Positions 8,018 through 17,825 of a stretch of 64,000 bases of DNA are shown one piece after another (positions within the stretch are counted from its first letter, which is position 1; the number at the start of each line of letters is the position of its first letter). Location: contig JBCAXJ010000002.1 in assembly GCA_038534135.1 (NCBI GenBank), forward strand, positions 1-64,000, read 5' to 3'. Made by a program: the position numbers and the translations under genes. The notes beneath the pieces are model-generated. The model was not told the DNA's origin, made no database searches, and saw only the letters and a list, made by a program, of their open reading frames with translations. The stretch is from Thermohalobaculum sp038534135 (GTDB lineage: Bacteria > Pseudomonadota > Alphaproteobacteria > Rhodobacterales > Rhodobacteraceae).

Positions 8018-8821
8018 CTAGCCTGTTTGGACCCTGTCGCGAAGTAAGTTCATCAGATCGCGCTCAGAGTCCTGCAGCGATCTGCCTGACGTATCCAGAA
8101 CCGCATGGGCGCGCGCGTAATCCGGTTCGCGCTGGCGCAGGATCGACTTCAATTCGTCCATGGCGCGGGGATTGCCAGCCATCGGGCGGTCATCTCCCTG
8201 AGCGATAACCCGGTTCATGTGTTCCTCCGGGGTCGCCTGAACCCAAACCGTATGACAGCGGTCCAGCAACAGATCGAACGTCTCCGGTGCTCCGACAATT
8301 CCGCCGGCAACCGCAAGAACCAACCGGTCATGCCGGTCGATCACCGACTGCAAGGCGCTGCGTTCGAACCCGCGATAGCCGTCCGGGCCGTAGAGCGCGA
8401 TGACATCGGCCACCGACAGGCCGCTTTCCTGCTCAATCACGTCGTTCAGTTCAACGAAGCGCAGGCCTGACGTGCGTGCAACGCTTTGCCCGAGCGTTGA
8501 TTTCCCGGCACCGCGAAGGCCGATCAGAGCGATGCGCAGGGTATCGTCATGCTGATCCTGCTCGAAGAAACTGGCGATTGGGATGTCCAGGGCCGCGCCG
8601 AGTTTGACCAGCATGGCAACCGATATGTTGCCCTCTCCCGCCTCGATCTGCGCGAGATAGCGCTGCGAGACGCCCGAGTTCTCGGACAGCGCGCGCCGGG
8701 ACTCGCCATTTGCCGTGCGGGCCGCGCGCACCTTCTCGCCAATGCCGCGCGACAGGCGTGCAATCTCGCGATCTCGCGGATCGTGTGCTGCAGCCGCCGG
8801 AAAAGGGACGATCTCGCTCAT
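8018..8821 (-). CDS. boxR: BoxR/BzdR-type regulator (HTH plus shikimate-kinase-like sensor)
   Basis: 267 residues. Residues about 27-90 are an XRE helix-turn-helix (IGEKVRAARTANGESRRALSENSGVSQRYLAQIEAG). Residues about 95-262 resemble shikimate kinase, with the P-loop GLRGAGKST. This two-domain layout is the BzdR/BoxR family, in which the kinase-like domain binds benzoyl-CoA and releases the repressor from box or bzd promoters. It starts 6 bp after boxA ends, so it is co-transcribed with the genes it should control. Its likely operator is the TGCA-rich region at 13679-13756. Confidence 0.93.
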   Translation of the reverse strand: MSEIVPFPAAAAHDPRDREIARLSRGIGEKVRAARTANGESRRALSENSGVSQRYLAQIEAGEGNISVAMLVKLGAALDIPIASFFEQDQHDDTLRIALIGLRGAGKSTLGQSVARTSGLRFVELNDVIEQESGLSVADVIALYGPDGYRGFERSALQSVIDRHDRLVLAVAGGIVGAPETFDLLLDRCHTVWVQATPEEHMNRVIAQGDDRPMAGNPRAMDELKSILRQREPDYARAHAVLDTSGRSLQDSERDLMNLLRDRVQTG

Positions 8822-8827
8822 CTCAGG

Positions 8828-10006
8828 TCAGTAGGTCTCGACATGATACCGACCCTCGGCCAGCATCTGGGTGCGCAGCTCTGCCCAGTCCAGCCCGTGC
8901 TGGCGTGAGATATCCGAGAGGGCCTGCTCGACGCCCTCATCCATCGCTTTCAGCCCGCAGACATAAAGGTGCGTATGGTCATCCTTCAAGGCTGTCGCCA
9001 AAGCGTCGCTCTCGACCCGCATCCGGTCCTGCACGTATTCCTTGGGCTGACCCTCGACCCGGCTGAATGCGAACTGCTTGTGCAGGAAGCTGTCAGGCAC
9101 CTTTTGCAATGGCCCGAAATAGGGCAGCGACTCCGGCGTTCTCGCCCCGAAGAACAGGGTGAGCGTGTCATGCGCCGTCGGTATCGTGCGCTGGCGGCGC
9201 ATCGTGAACCCCCGGAATGGTGCCGACCCGGTACCGGTGCAGATCATCACGCATTTGGACTGAGGATCATCCGGCATCAGAAAGGTCGATCCGAACGGAC
9301 CAGACAGCTCGACTGTCTCACCCTTCTTCAGATCGCACAGATAGGTCGACGCCTTGCCACGCTCCTCGCGCTTCACGGTCAGCGACAGGTTGTTCGTGTT
9401 CGGGCGCTCGCCGTCCCGCGGCGACGACACCGAATAGAGCCTCGGCACGGTTTCGCCGGGCGGGGTCACACCGACTGTTTGACCCTCCAACACTGGAAAG
9501 ACAGTTGGTCCCAGATCCAGGATGATGTGTCTGACATCGCTGTCAGCCGCCTCCGCCGTCAGCCGGTAGTTGCCTTGCACCGTCGCGATTGCGGGCTTTG
9601 ATGGCGAGAACAGGTTGACCGACGGTTTTGCCGCCGACGCAGGTGCCAGTGCATGGCCACCCGCCCCGGAATGCGCCTCGGCAATCAGGGCTGCAACCGC
9701 GTCATCCAGTGCTTCGACCGAGGTGTCCGCCGCGCCCTCGTCCAGTGCGATGTCTTCCTGCTCCGGCAGTTCCATCCATTCGAACTGTTCGTCCAACGAG
9801 TAAGGTTCGAGCACCACGCGCCAGTTGTCGATCGAGCCTGTCGGGCACGGCCCGATGCAATCCATGCAGAAATTGCACTTCGAGGCGTCCACCACGACAT
9901 TGTCGTCATTGTGCGTGATCGCATCGATCGGGCACGCTTCTTCGCAGGTATAGCACCGGATGCAGATCTCTGGATCGATCAGGTGCTGCTTGATCGGCTG
10001 GTTCAT
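8828..10006 (-). CDS. boxA: Benzoyl-CoA 2,3-epoxidase reductase component BoxA
   Basis: 392 residues. The N-terminus carries two 4Fe-4S ferredoxin motifs (CIRCYTCEEACP and CNFCMDCIGPCP). After an Ala/Ser-rich linker, residues about 140-392 form a ferredoxin-NADP reductase module with FAD-binding RLYSVSSPRD and the NADP-binding MICTGTGSAPFRGF. BoxA passes electrons from NADPH to BoxB for aerobic epoxidation of benzoyl-CoA. It lies 3 bp after the NTF2-like gene and 6 bp before boxR. Confidence 0.95.
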   Translation of the reverse strand: MNQPIKQHLIDPEICIRCYTCEEACPIDAITHNDDNVVVDASKCNFCMDCIGPCPTGSIDNWRVVLEPYSLDEQFEWMELPEQEDIALDEGAADTSVEALDDAVAALIAEAHSGAGGHALAPASAAKPSVNLFSPSKPAIATVQGNYRLTAEAADSDVRHIILDLGPTVFPVLEGQTVGVTPPGETVPRLYSVSSPRDGERPNTNNLSLTVKREERGKASTYLCDLKKGETVELSGPFGSTFLMPDDPQSKCVMICTGTGSAPFRGFTMRRQRTIPTAHDTLTLFFGARTPESLPYFGPLQKVPDSFLHKQFAFSRVEGQPKEYVQDRMRVESDALATALKDDHTHLYVCGLKAMDEGVEQALSDISRQHGLDWAELRTQMLAEGRYHVETY

Positions 10007-10009
10007 TGA

Positions 10010-10390
10010 TCAGAACATCCCGTTTTCATGCGCCATCGTCGCCGGTACCGTCTGGAGAACATCCCAGTGTTCGACGACCTTTCCGCCCGCATCGAAGCGG
10101 AAGATGTCGATCCCGGCGTATTCCTCGTCCGGCCAGACCTGGTGGCAATGCAGCGCCACATAGTCGCCATCGGCGATCGCGCGTTTGAACGCGACGCGTT
10201 TTCCCGGATACTCTGCGGACATCTTCTCGAAATAGGCGATGAATCCATCCTTGCCCGAGACGACATGCGGATTGTGCTGGATGTATTCGTCGCCGACATA
10301 GGCCGCGATCGCTTCGCGCGGTTTGTCTTGGTTGAACATCATGTCGTAGAAGGCCAAGGCGTTCGCCTTGTTGGCCTTTGGGTCAGACAT
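10010..10390 (-). CDS. NTF2-like (SnoaL-type) protein within the box operon
   Basis: 126 residues with an NTF2/SnoaL cone fold pattern (NALAFYDMMFNQDKPREAIAAYVGDEYIQHNPHVVSGKDGFIAYFEKM... HCHQVW... GIDIFRFDAGGKVVEHWDVLQ). The start at 10390 is preferred because GGAGG lies 7 bases before it. An ATG four codons upstream overlaps that site. It sits between boxB (48 bp) and boxA (3 bp), so it is translated with the pathway. The fold is shared with limonene-1,2-epoxide hydrolase and polyketide cyclases, so a role around the benzoyl-CoA epoxide/oxepin is possible but unproven. A role in protein stability is an alternative. Confidence 0.85.
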   Translation of the reverse strand: MSDPKANKANALAFYDMMFNQDKPREAIAAYVGDEYIQHNPHVVSGKDGFIAYFEKMSAEYPGKRVAFKRAIADGDYVALHCHQVWPDEEYAGIDIFRFDAGGKVVEHWDVLQTVPATMAHENGMF

Positions 10391-10438
10391 TCCGGCCTCC
10401 ATGCGTCGGGTTTGGTACGCTTCGCCCCGCGAGATTCC

Positions 10439-11890
<1,452 letters not shown>

Positions 11891-11941
11891 TTTGGTCTCC
11901 CTGATCAGGGGATGGATCGGTTTCCATCCGATTGTGCGTCA

Positions 11942-11960
11942 GGTGGGCGCATCGCCCACC
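11942..11960. repeat. GGTGGGCG palindromic repeat inside the box operon
   Basis: GGTGGGCG-CAT-CGCCCACC is a perfect 8-bp stem with a 3-nt loop in the 76-bp gap between boxC and boxB. It matches the ndk-side copy at 7655-7675. In this position it could act as a partial terminator or an mRNA-stability element that sets the boxC to boxB ratio. Confidence 0.55.
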
Positions 11961-11966
11961 GATGTC

Positions 11967-13628
11967 TCAGACCCGGCGCATGTCCAGATCGGCGCGCTTG
12001 CCGGTGCCATAGCGTTGCAGGGCGCCATCCTCGCCAACCGCATTCGGGCGTTGGAAGATCCAGTTCTGCCACGCGGTCAGACGTCCGAAGATCCGGGTCT
12101 CCATCGTCTCTGGCCCGGCGAAGCGCAGGTTCGCTTCCATCCCGGTCATGGCATCCGGACTGAACGAGGCGCGTTCCTCCATGAAGATTCGGATCTCGTC
12201 CTCCCAGTCGATATCGTCGAAGATGAAGGTCACCAGGCCCAACTCATCGGCATCCGTGGCCTCCAGCCCGTTGCCGATGTGATCCTCCGCGTCCGTGACT
12301 TTCTCGGGCTCCGCCAGAAACCGGGTCGCGAGCCGGGTCAGATCGTTCGCCATTGGATAGCGTCCGAAGTTGCCCTTGCTCAGCGTGATCGTGGCGGTTG
12401 GACGATTGTCGCCGTCAAATTCGTCTTCCATCATGTAAGACCGGTCGACCGCCCACAGGATCTCGGCCAGCGGCCCGGCAAAGCACGAGCCATGCTCGAT
12501 CAGTGCCGCCATCGAACGCGAGGTCACGTCGATCCGTTTGAGCACCCGCTTCCAATAGAGCAATACCTCGTTGGCCAGCCAGTGATCCGCGTGGTCCAAC
12601 AGCAGCGCTTCGTGCGCCAGAACGGCATTCGGATCTCCCTGGGTTTTGAACACCAGCAATCCGCACTCCAGTTCGTTCAGCCGCAGATGCAGGATTGCAT
12701 CGTCGAGCTCCCGTGCCGCGCGCAGCATCCATGCGTCAGGCCCTTGGGCATGGAACGCGTCCATGTCGGCGGGCGTGACTTCGGAGGGGCCGTGGATCGC
12801 GATCTCGGCACGGCGTGCATCCCGATCCACTGCAATCTCAACGGTCGAATAGGTGACCGATCCATCCGTCATAGCCGTCTTCGCCAAAGGCGTCAGCTTG
12901 ACGCCGTCTGCATGATCCGGGCGCGAGGACTTCCCGGCATACTCTGCGACTCGCGCTGCGACCGTCTCGTCGAACTTCGAGTTTGGAACCACATCGTCGA
13001 CCAGTCGCCAGTCCTTGGCGCGCTTGCCCTTCACGCCTTCTTCCATCGCGCAGAACACGTCCGCCAGGTCGCGGCGCACCTTGCGCTTGTCGGTGACCCG
13101 CGTCAGGCCGCCGGTTCCGGGCAGCACCGCCAGCAGCGGCACTTCGGGTAACGCGACCGAGGATGACATGTCATCGGCCAGGATGATGTGATCGCAGGCC
13201 AGCGCCAGTTCGTAGCCGCCACCCGCGCAGGCACCCTTGATCGCTGCGATATAGGTCTGGCCGCTGTCGGTCCCCGCGGCCTCGTAGGTGTTGCGGGTTT
13301 CGTTGGTGAACTTGCAGAAGTTGACTTTGTGGGCGTGCTCCGCGCCGCCCAGCATCCGGATGTTGGCGCCAGCACAGAAGACACGCTCCTTGCCGGACTG
13401 CATCACCACGACCTTAACGCCGGGATGCTCGAACCGCAGCCGCTGCACGATATCGGCCAGTTCGATGTCCACGCCAAGGTCATAGGAATTGAGCTTCAGC
13501 TCGTATCCATCGAACAGGCCGCCGGTTTCATCGACATCCATGAACAGGTTCGCCACCGGTCCGTCGATCTCGATCCTCCAATGGCGATAGGCTTCGGGAT
13601 CGCATTGAAAGTCGATGGTGTTTGACAC
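11967..13628 (-). CDS. boxC: 2,3-epoxybenzoyl-CoA dihydrolase BoxC
   Basis: 553 residues, the length of BoxC. This crotonase-superfamily enzyme opens the ring of 2,3-epoxybenzoyl-CoA. Visible are the crotonase oxyanion segments (MQSGKERVFCAGANIRML, then IAAIKGACAGGGYELALACDHI) and the family-specific second half (SMAALIEHGSCFAGPLAEILWAVDRSYMM). Translation starts at a GTG preceded by GGGAGG. It is the first gene of the leftward box operon, so the regulatory region lies just upstream. boxD and a benzoate-CoA ligase gene are absent from this window. Confidence 0.95.
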   Translation of the reverse strand: MSNTIDFQCDPEAYRHWRIEIDGPVANLFMDVDETGGLFDGYELKLNSYDLGVDIELADIVQRLRFEHPGVKVVVMQSGKERVFCAGANIRMLGGAEHAHKVNFCKFTNETRNTYEAAGTDSGQTYIAAIKGACAGGGYELALACDHIILADDMSSSVALPEVPLLAVLPGTGGLTRVTDKRKVRRDLADVFCAMEEGVKGKRAKDWRLVDDVVPNSKFDETVAARVAEYAGKSSRPDHADGVKLTPLAKTAMTDGSVTYSTVEIAVDRDARRAEIAIHGPSEVTPADMDAFHAQGPDAWMLRAARELDDAILHLRLNELECGLLVFKTQGDPNAVLAHEALLLDHADHWLANEVLLYWKRVLKRIDVTSRSMAALIEHGSCFAGPLAEILWAVDRSYMMEDEFDGDNRPTATITLSKGNFGRYPMANDLTRLATRFLAEPEKVTDAEDHIGNGLEATDADELGLVTFIFDDIDWEDEIRIFMEERASFSPDAMTGMEANLRFAGPETMETRIFGRLTAWQNWIFQRPNAVGEDGALQRYGTGKRADLDMRRV

Positions 13629-13678
13629 CGAATCCTCCCGGGATCTTTTCGGATATCTTACTTGGATCAGCAGAATGA

Positions 13679-13756
13679 TGCAATATTGTTCATCAGGTGG
13701 GATTAAAGCTGTGTCTATAATGCATTATAATGCAGGATTTCGCACATGATTATGCA
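13679..13756. promoter_or_regulatory. box operon promoter region with TGCA-type BoxR operator
   Basis: Four TGCA motifs lie at 13679, 13721, 13731 and 13753. The middle two form a tandem 10-bp repeat, TATAATGCAT then TATAATGCAG (13716-13735). The repeat also contains -10-like TATAAT/ATTATA sequences on both strands. BzdR/BoxR regulators are known to bind TGCA-containing sites that overlap the promoter, so this is the likely operator, 50-130 bp before boxC. Confidence 0.6.
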
Positions 13757-13835
13757 CACACTGCGCTCGGATCGAATGAAGGCTTGGATTGCTGAACCTC
13801 GGCGACGCGCTCTGCAACCGGGGACGCGCCTCGGA

Positions 13836-15092
13836 TCAGATCAAGGCCTGGAACGTACGTCCTGCGACCTGTTCGTAGACATCCAGCGTCGCACGCTGCA
13901 TCGCCGACACCGTATAGCTCGTGTGAATACGCGCGCGACCGGCCAGCCCCATGTGCGCCCGCGCCGAGGGGTCCATCTCGAGCGCCTGATGGATCGTCGC
14001 CGCCAGCACCTCGGAATCGCCTGGGGGATACAGCCAGCCACTTTCGCCATGGGCCACCGTCTCGCGCGCGCCACCATGCGAGGTCGCGATCACCGGACGG
14101 CTCATGGCTTGCGCTTCAACGATCACACGCCCGAACGCCTCGGGCTCGATCGAGGCCGAGACGACGACCGATGACAGCTTGTAGGCCGCCGCCATGTCCT
14201 GGCACGCGCCCGTCAGGTAGACGACGTCTCCGGCCCCGGCTGCATCAATTCGCTTCTGCAAGGTTTCGCGGAACCCGCTGTCATCATCGTCGCCAACCAA
14301 CAACACAGCGAAGTCCGGCCCGCGCATCTCTTTGAGTTGCGCCGCCGCATCGATCATGCTTTCGGCACCCTTCCAGCGCGTCAACCGCCCCGGCATCAGG
14401 ACGATGGCGCGTGGGTCCTCGATCAGACCCCAGCTTTCCGCGAGCTTGATGGCACGCTGGTTGCCCACCGATTCTTCAGAGAACACGCCGATATCCGCGC
14501 CGCGCGGGATCGTGACGATCTGCTCCTCGGGCAAGCGGTAGCGCTCGATGATCAGTTTCCGGATGAACTCGGAGTTCGCGATGACGGGACGACCCCGCGC
14601 CATGACGGAGTTATAGAGTTTCTTCAGCCCGAACTCTTCGTTGTACGTGCCATGGAACGTCGTCATGAACGGCGTCCCGGAACTGCGCGTCGCCCAATAG
14701 GCCGACCACGCCGGCGCCCGCGACCGCGCGTGCACGATATCAACGCTCTCTTCCCGGATCAGGCGGCGCATGAGACGCGCATTCTGCCACATCGTCAGCG
14801 GGTTCTTGGAATCGGCATTCATGTGGAAGATCTCGCCGCCAGCGCGCTGAATGCGAAATTCGAGCTGCCCGCCAGCGGTCGCAACCAACGCCCTGCCGCC
14901 CGCCGCACAGATCGCCTCGGTGATCTCCAGCGTTGTGCGCTCCACGCCCCCGGTATCCAGGCGCGGCACGACCTGCAATACGGTCAGAGGTTTGCGGCCC
15001 TTGGCAGTCTCGGACGCATCGCTATACGACAACGACGAGTGCCCACCAGTGGCCTCGGCACCAAACGCAGCATCGGAGGACACTGATGTCAT
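13836..15092 (-). CDS. Glycosyltransferase family 4 protein
   Basis: 418 residues, GT-B fold. After about 35 low-complexity residues the N-terminal Rossmann domain begins (LTVLQVVPRLDTGGVERTTLEI). The nucleotide-sugar domain carries VLMPGRLTRWKGAESMIDA, the acidic SASIEPEAFGRVIVEAQAM loop with the EX7E motif, and SHGGARETV. The glycine-rich start and EX7E loop are typical of retaining GT4 enzymes in LPS or capsule assembly. The acceptor is unknown. Its ATG shares a CATG with the start of the divergent hydrolase. If the first 35 residues are not real, the start lies further in and the two genes have a normal gap. Confidence 0.88.
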   Translation of the reverse strand: MTSVSSDAAFGAEATGGHSSLSYSDASETAKGRKPLTVLQVVPRLDTGGVERTTLEITEAICAAGGRALVATAGGQLEFRIQRAGGEIFHMNADSKNPLTMWQNARLMRRLIREESVDIVHARSRAPAWSAYWATRSSGTPFMTTFHGTYNEEFGLKKLYNSVMARGRPVIANSEFIRKLIIERYRLPEEQIVTIPRGADIGVFSEESVGNQRAIKLAESWGLIEDPRAIVLMPGRLTRWKGAESMIDAAAQLKEMRGPDFAVLLVGDDDDSGFRETLQKRIDAAGAGDVVYLTGACQDMAAAYKLSSVVVSASIEPEAFGRVIVEAQAMSRPVIATSHGGARETVAHGESGWLYPPGDSEVLAATIHQALEMDPSARAHMGLAGRARIHTSYTVSAMQRATLDVYEQVAGRTFQALI

Positions 15093-15861
15093 GAAAACTC
15101 CGGATACCCTCTCTGTATCACCCGGCCGATACTTGGCTTACCACAAGTTGAACGCGCAAGGCGATGGCGCAAACAAGCCCGGAGTTATTTTTCTGGGTGG
15201 CTTCAAGTCGGACATGACCGGCACGAAGGCCACCTATCTCGAAGACTGGACGCGTCAACGAGAGTTGGGTTTTTTACGGTTCGATTATCGCGGACACGGG
15301 GCGTCTTCTGCCACATTCGAAGAAGGATGCATCGGCGATTGGGCGGATGATGCGGCTCAGGTGCTGCAGCGCCTGACGTCGGGCCCGCAGATCCTGGTCG
15401 GCTCGTCGATGGGCGGCTGGATCGCGCTGCTTCTGGCGAAAAGCTTTCCGGACCGGGTGGCCGGACTAATCGGCATCGCCGCCGCGCCCGACTTTACCGA
15501 GGACGGAATGTGGGCCGTGATGAGCCAATCGCAGCGAGACGCGCTGCTAGAGCACGGGCGGATTGAGCGGCCATCCGAGTATTCCGAAGAGCCCTATGTC
15601 ATCACGCGCCACCTGATCGAGGATGGTCGCAAGCGTCTCGTTCTGCGGGACCCATTGCCCCTGCCGTTCCCTGTCCGGCTGTTGCATGGCCTTCAGGATG
15701 TCGACGTGCCGACATCCGTCGCACTGCGATTGATCGAACACATCGAGTGTCAGGACGCGCGCCTGATCTTGGTCAAGGGCGCCGATCACCGGTTCTCCGA
15801 GCCCGAGAACCTCGCACTGCTCGGCAAGACACTGCACGGGCTCATCAAGAGCGCGGAATGA
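15091..15861 (+). CDS. Alpha/beta hydrolase
   Basis: 256 residues. It has the alpha/beta-hydrolase order of motifs: FLGGFKSDMTGTKATYL, RFDYRGHGAS, the nucleophile elbow VGSSMGGWIALL with Ser, and a late LVKGADHRFSEPENL with the catalytic His. The family includes esterases, thioesterases and palmitoyl-protein-thioesterase-like enzymes. The substrate is not evident. The ATG at 15091 follows CGGAGGAC. It is divergent from the GT4 gene, with start codons overlapping in CATG. Confidence 0.85.
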   Translation: MKTPDTLSVSPGRYLAYHKLNAQGDGANKPGVIFLGGFKSDMTGTKATYLEDWTRQRELGFLRFDYRGHGASSATFEEGCIGDWADDAAQVLQRLTSGPQILVGSSMGGWIALLLAKSFPDRVAGLIGIAAAPDFTEDGMWAVMSQSQRDALLEHGRIERPSEYSEEPYVITRHLIEDGRKRLVLRDPLPLPFPVRLLHGLQDVDVPTSVALRLIEHIECQDARLILVKGADHRFSEPENLALLGKTLHGLIKSAE

Positions 15862-16021
15862 CCCGGCCAGCGAGCCTGCGTATGCCTGCAGACAATTCAC
15901 GACTTCTTTGCTGAAAATCCCCTGTCGCAAGCGTCTTCCAGAACCGACATATCTTGGCCCTGAAACGACAAAACTGTACCATTCCGGGAAAACAACCCAC
16001 GCTTAGTTAACGGAGCAATTG

Positions 16022-16035
16022 ATTCAACCATTGAT
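16022..16035. promoter_or_regulatory. Shared upstream box of fasciclin gene 1
   Basis: ATTCAACCATTGAT lies 89 bp before the first fasciclin start. It closely matches ATCAACCGTTGAT at 16992-17004, 93 bp before the second. Conservation in position and sequence suggests a common operator kept through the gene duplication. Confidence 0.4.
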
Positions 16036-16110
16036 TGTATTTCGATCAAGCCAATCTCTCAAGAGTCGCAGCATGCGACGTCTCGAAATCGAAACCGAGA
16101 GGTGAGACCT

Positions 16111-16602
16111 ATGAAAAAGATCATTGCAGCGGCATTCAGCGCCTTGCTGATGTTCACGTCCGTGCCGTCGCTGGCCGCGGACGCGAAAAGGGCAGATATC
16201 GTCGACACCGCGGTCCTGGCCAACGACTTCAATACGCTCGTCGCTGCTGTGCAGGCTGCCGGATTGGTCGATACGCTGAAGGGCGAAGGCCCGTTCACCG
16301 TGTTCGCGCCGACCGATGCAGCATTCGCGGCACTGCCCGAAGGCACCGTCGAAGCGTTGCTGAGGCCGGAGAACAAGGATCAGCTGGTCGCCATTCTGAC
16401 GTACCACGTTGTTCCGGGCAAAGTGATGTCCTCTGACATCGCGGGCACAAAGGTGAGCGCACCCACGGTGCAGGGCCAGTCAGTGTCGATCGATGCAACC
16501 GACGGCGTGACCGTTGATGGGGCATCCGTCGTCTCTGCCGATGTCGAAACCTCGAACGGTGTTATTCACGTCATCGACAAGGTGATCCTGCCGCCGGGCT
16601 GA
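16111..16602 (+). CDS. Secreted fasciclin (FAS1) domain protein 1
   Basis: 163 residues. A signal peptide (MKKIIAAAFSALLMFTSVPSLA) is followed by one FAS1 domain with both signature boxes: GPFTVFAPTDAAFAALP (H1) and NGVIHVIDKVILPP (H2), plus the YHVVPG element. FAS1 domains mediate adhesion or extracellular matrix interactions. This one should be periplasmic or secreted. ATG 16111 follows GAGAGGTGAG. The gene is a tandem paralogue of the next one, with high identity from the start of the domain. A GC-rich terminator hairpin follows at 16627-16652. Confidence 0.93.
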   Translation: MKKIIAAAFSALLMFTSVPSLAADAKRADIVDTAVLANDFNTLVAAVQAAGLVDTLKGEGPFTVFAPTDAAFAALPEGTVEALLRPENKDQLVAILTYHVVPGKVMSSDIAGTKVSAPTVQGQSVSIDATDGVTVDGASVVSADVETSNGVIHVIDKVILPPG

Positions 16603-16626
16603 TCACAGGACGCGAGCAACGATTTT

Positions 16627-16652
16627 GGGGCCGGGCGCAAACGCTCGGCCCC
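16627..16652 (+). terminator. Terminator after fasciclin gene 1
   Basis: GGGGCCGGGCG-CAAA-CGCTCGGCCCC is a strong hairpin 24 bp after the stop codon, with one G-T pair, and is preceded by ATTTT. It has no long U run after it. Confidence 0.65.
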
Positions 16653-17084
16653 TCGCCCAGGGTCCGCAAGCAGTTCTCCAAGACATCGGGCCGGACACCG
16701 CGTGCGAACTGAGCCCCAAGACGCATGAAATCCTCCCAGACCCTTCTCAGATCGACGCTGCCGGACCGCACATCGGCACTTTCCGTTCGAAGCCTCTCGT
16801 GCGCCTCGCCCTTGAGCGTCAATTCTCAGGCAAATCTCGACGCTCTGCCTGCCAAAACATCCGCTCCCAACGGGAGAAAATGGGATCCTGTAGCCCGCTG
16901 AGCTTCCACACAGTGGAAACTGGACCTTCCAAGCCAACAGGAATGTAGAAAAGTGGAAAAATTTTCCACGCCTAGTGCGCGGCACAGAATGATCAACCGT
17001 TGATAGTTCGATCGGTTGCTCGATCTCTGCCCAATCGCATGTCGCGATGCCTGACAATCGTGATCCAGAGAGAGGACAAGACCC
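16653..17084. other. Non-coding spacer between the fasciclin genes with GTGGAA inverted repeats
   Basis: No credible gene is seen between the terminator and the second fasciclin start. Two inverted repeats share the same half-site: TTCCAC-ACA-GTGGAA at 16904-16918 and GTGGAAAA-A-TTTTCCAC at 16953-16969, 35 bp apart. The box ATCAACCGTTGAT at 16992-17004 follows. The spacer probably holds the promoter and operators of the second gene. Confidence 0.5.
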
Positions 17085-17588
17085 ATGAAGAAGATCATCT
17101 CAGCCGTATCCGGCGTTTTGCTGATGCTGACCGCTGCCTGCTCGACCGCTGGCAACACCCAGACGGCCGCAAGCCCGGCTGATATTGTCGACACGGCCGT
17201 CGCCGCGGGCGATTTCAACACTCTGGTTGCCGCAGTTCAGGCCGCAGGTCTCGTCGAAACACTCAAAGGCAAGGGTCCGTTCACCGTATTCGCGCCGACC
17301 GATGCAGCGTTCGCAGCACTGCCCCCGGGCACGGTCGACTCTCTGCTGAAGCCAGAGAACAAGGACCAGCTGGTTGCCATCCTGACCTATCACGTTGTTC
17401 CGGGCAAAGTGATGTCGACGGACATTGCAGGCAAGAAGCTCGACGCTGCCACCGTTCAGGGCCAGACCGTCGCGATCGACGCGACAAGCGGCGTGACCGT
17501 TAACAATGCAAACGTCGTGGCTGCCGATGTCGAAGCTTCGAACGGCGTAATCCACGTCATCGACGCGGTCATTCTTCCGTCGAGCTGA
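17085..17588 (+). CDS. Fasciclin (FAS1) domain lipoprotein 2
   Basis: 167 residues. It begins with a lipoprotein signal peptide (MKKIISAVSGVLLMLTAAC, lipobox LTAAC), then one FAS1 domain almost identical in layout to the gene before it. The main difference is anchoring: this copy should be a lipoprotein, while the first has a cleavable signal peptide with no lipobox. That is a common way for duplicated adhesins to divide between soluble and anchored forms. The ATG follows AGAGAGGAC. A GGGCCGG/CCGGCCC hairpin at 17612-17634 is the likely terminator. Confidence 0.93.
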   Translation: MKKIISAVSGVLLMLTAACSTAGNTQTAASPADIVDTAVAAGDFNTLVAAVQAAGLVETLKGKGPFTVFAPTDAAFAALPPGTVDSLLKPENKDQLVAILTYHVVPGKVMSTDIAGKKLDAATVQGQTVAIDATSGVTVNNANVVAADVEASNGVIHVIDAVILPSS

Positions 17589-17611
17589 CCCCGGTCCACC
17601 GCAAAGCCTTG

Positions 17612-17634
17612 GGGCCGGGGATCATTTCCGGCCC
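17612..17634 (+). terminator. Terminator after fasciclin gene 2
   Basis: GGGCCGG pairs with CCGGCCC across a 9-nt loop about 24 bp after the stop codon. It parallels the hairpin after the first copy, so it was probably duplicated with the gene. Confidence 0.55.
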
Positions 17635-17825
17635 TATCTCGCTTAACTGACTTTCGTTGCCTGACGTATCTTTGTTGCAGATTCAGACCCCGAGGCAGTC
17701 CCTTCACAGATAACGCAGCAAAACTGACATAAGTCTCAGTGTATAGTACCGCTCCGGGATGAAGCTCGTCGCGACGTGAAGAGGCCAGACCTGCCGTCGG
17801 AAAAGACTCGCGTTCCCGCGCTGGA

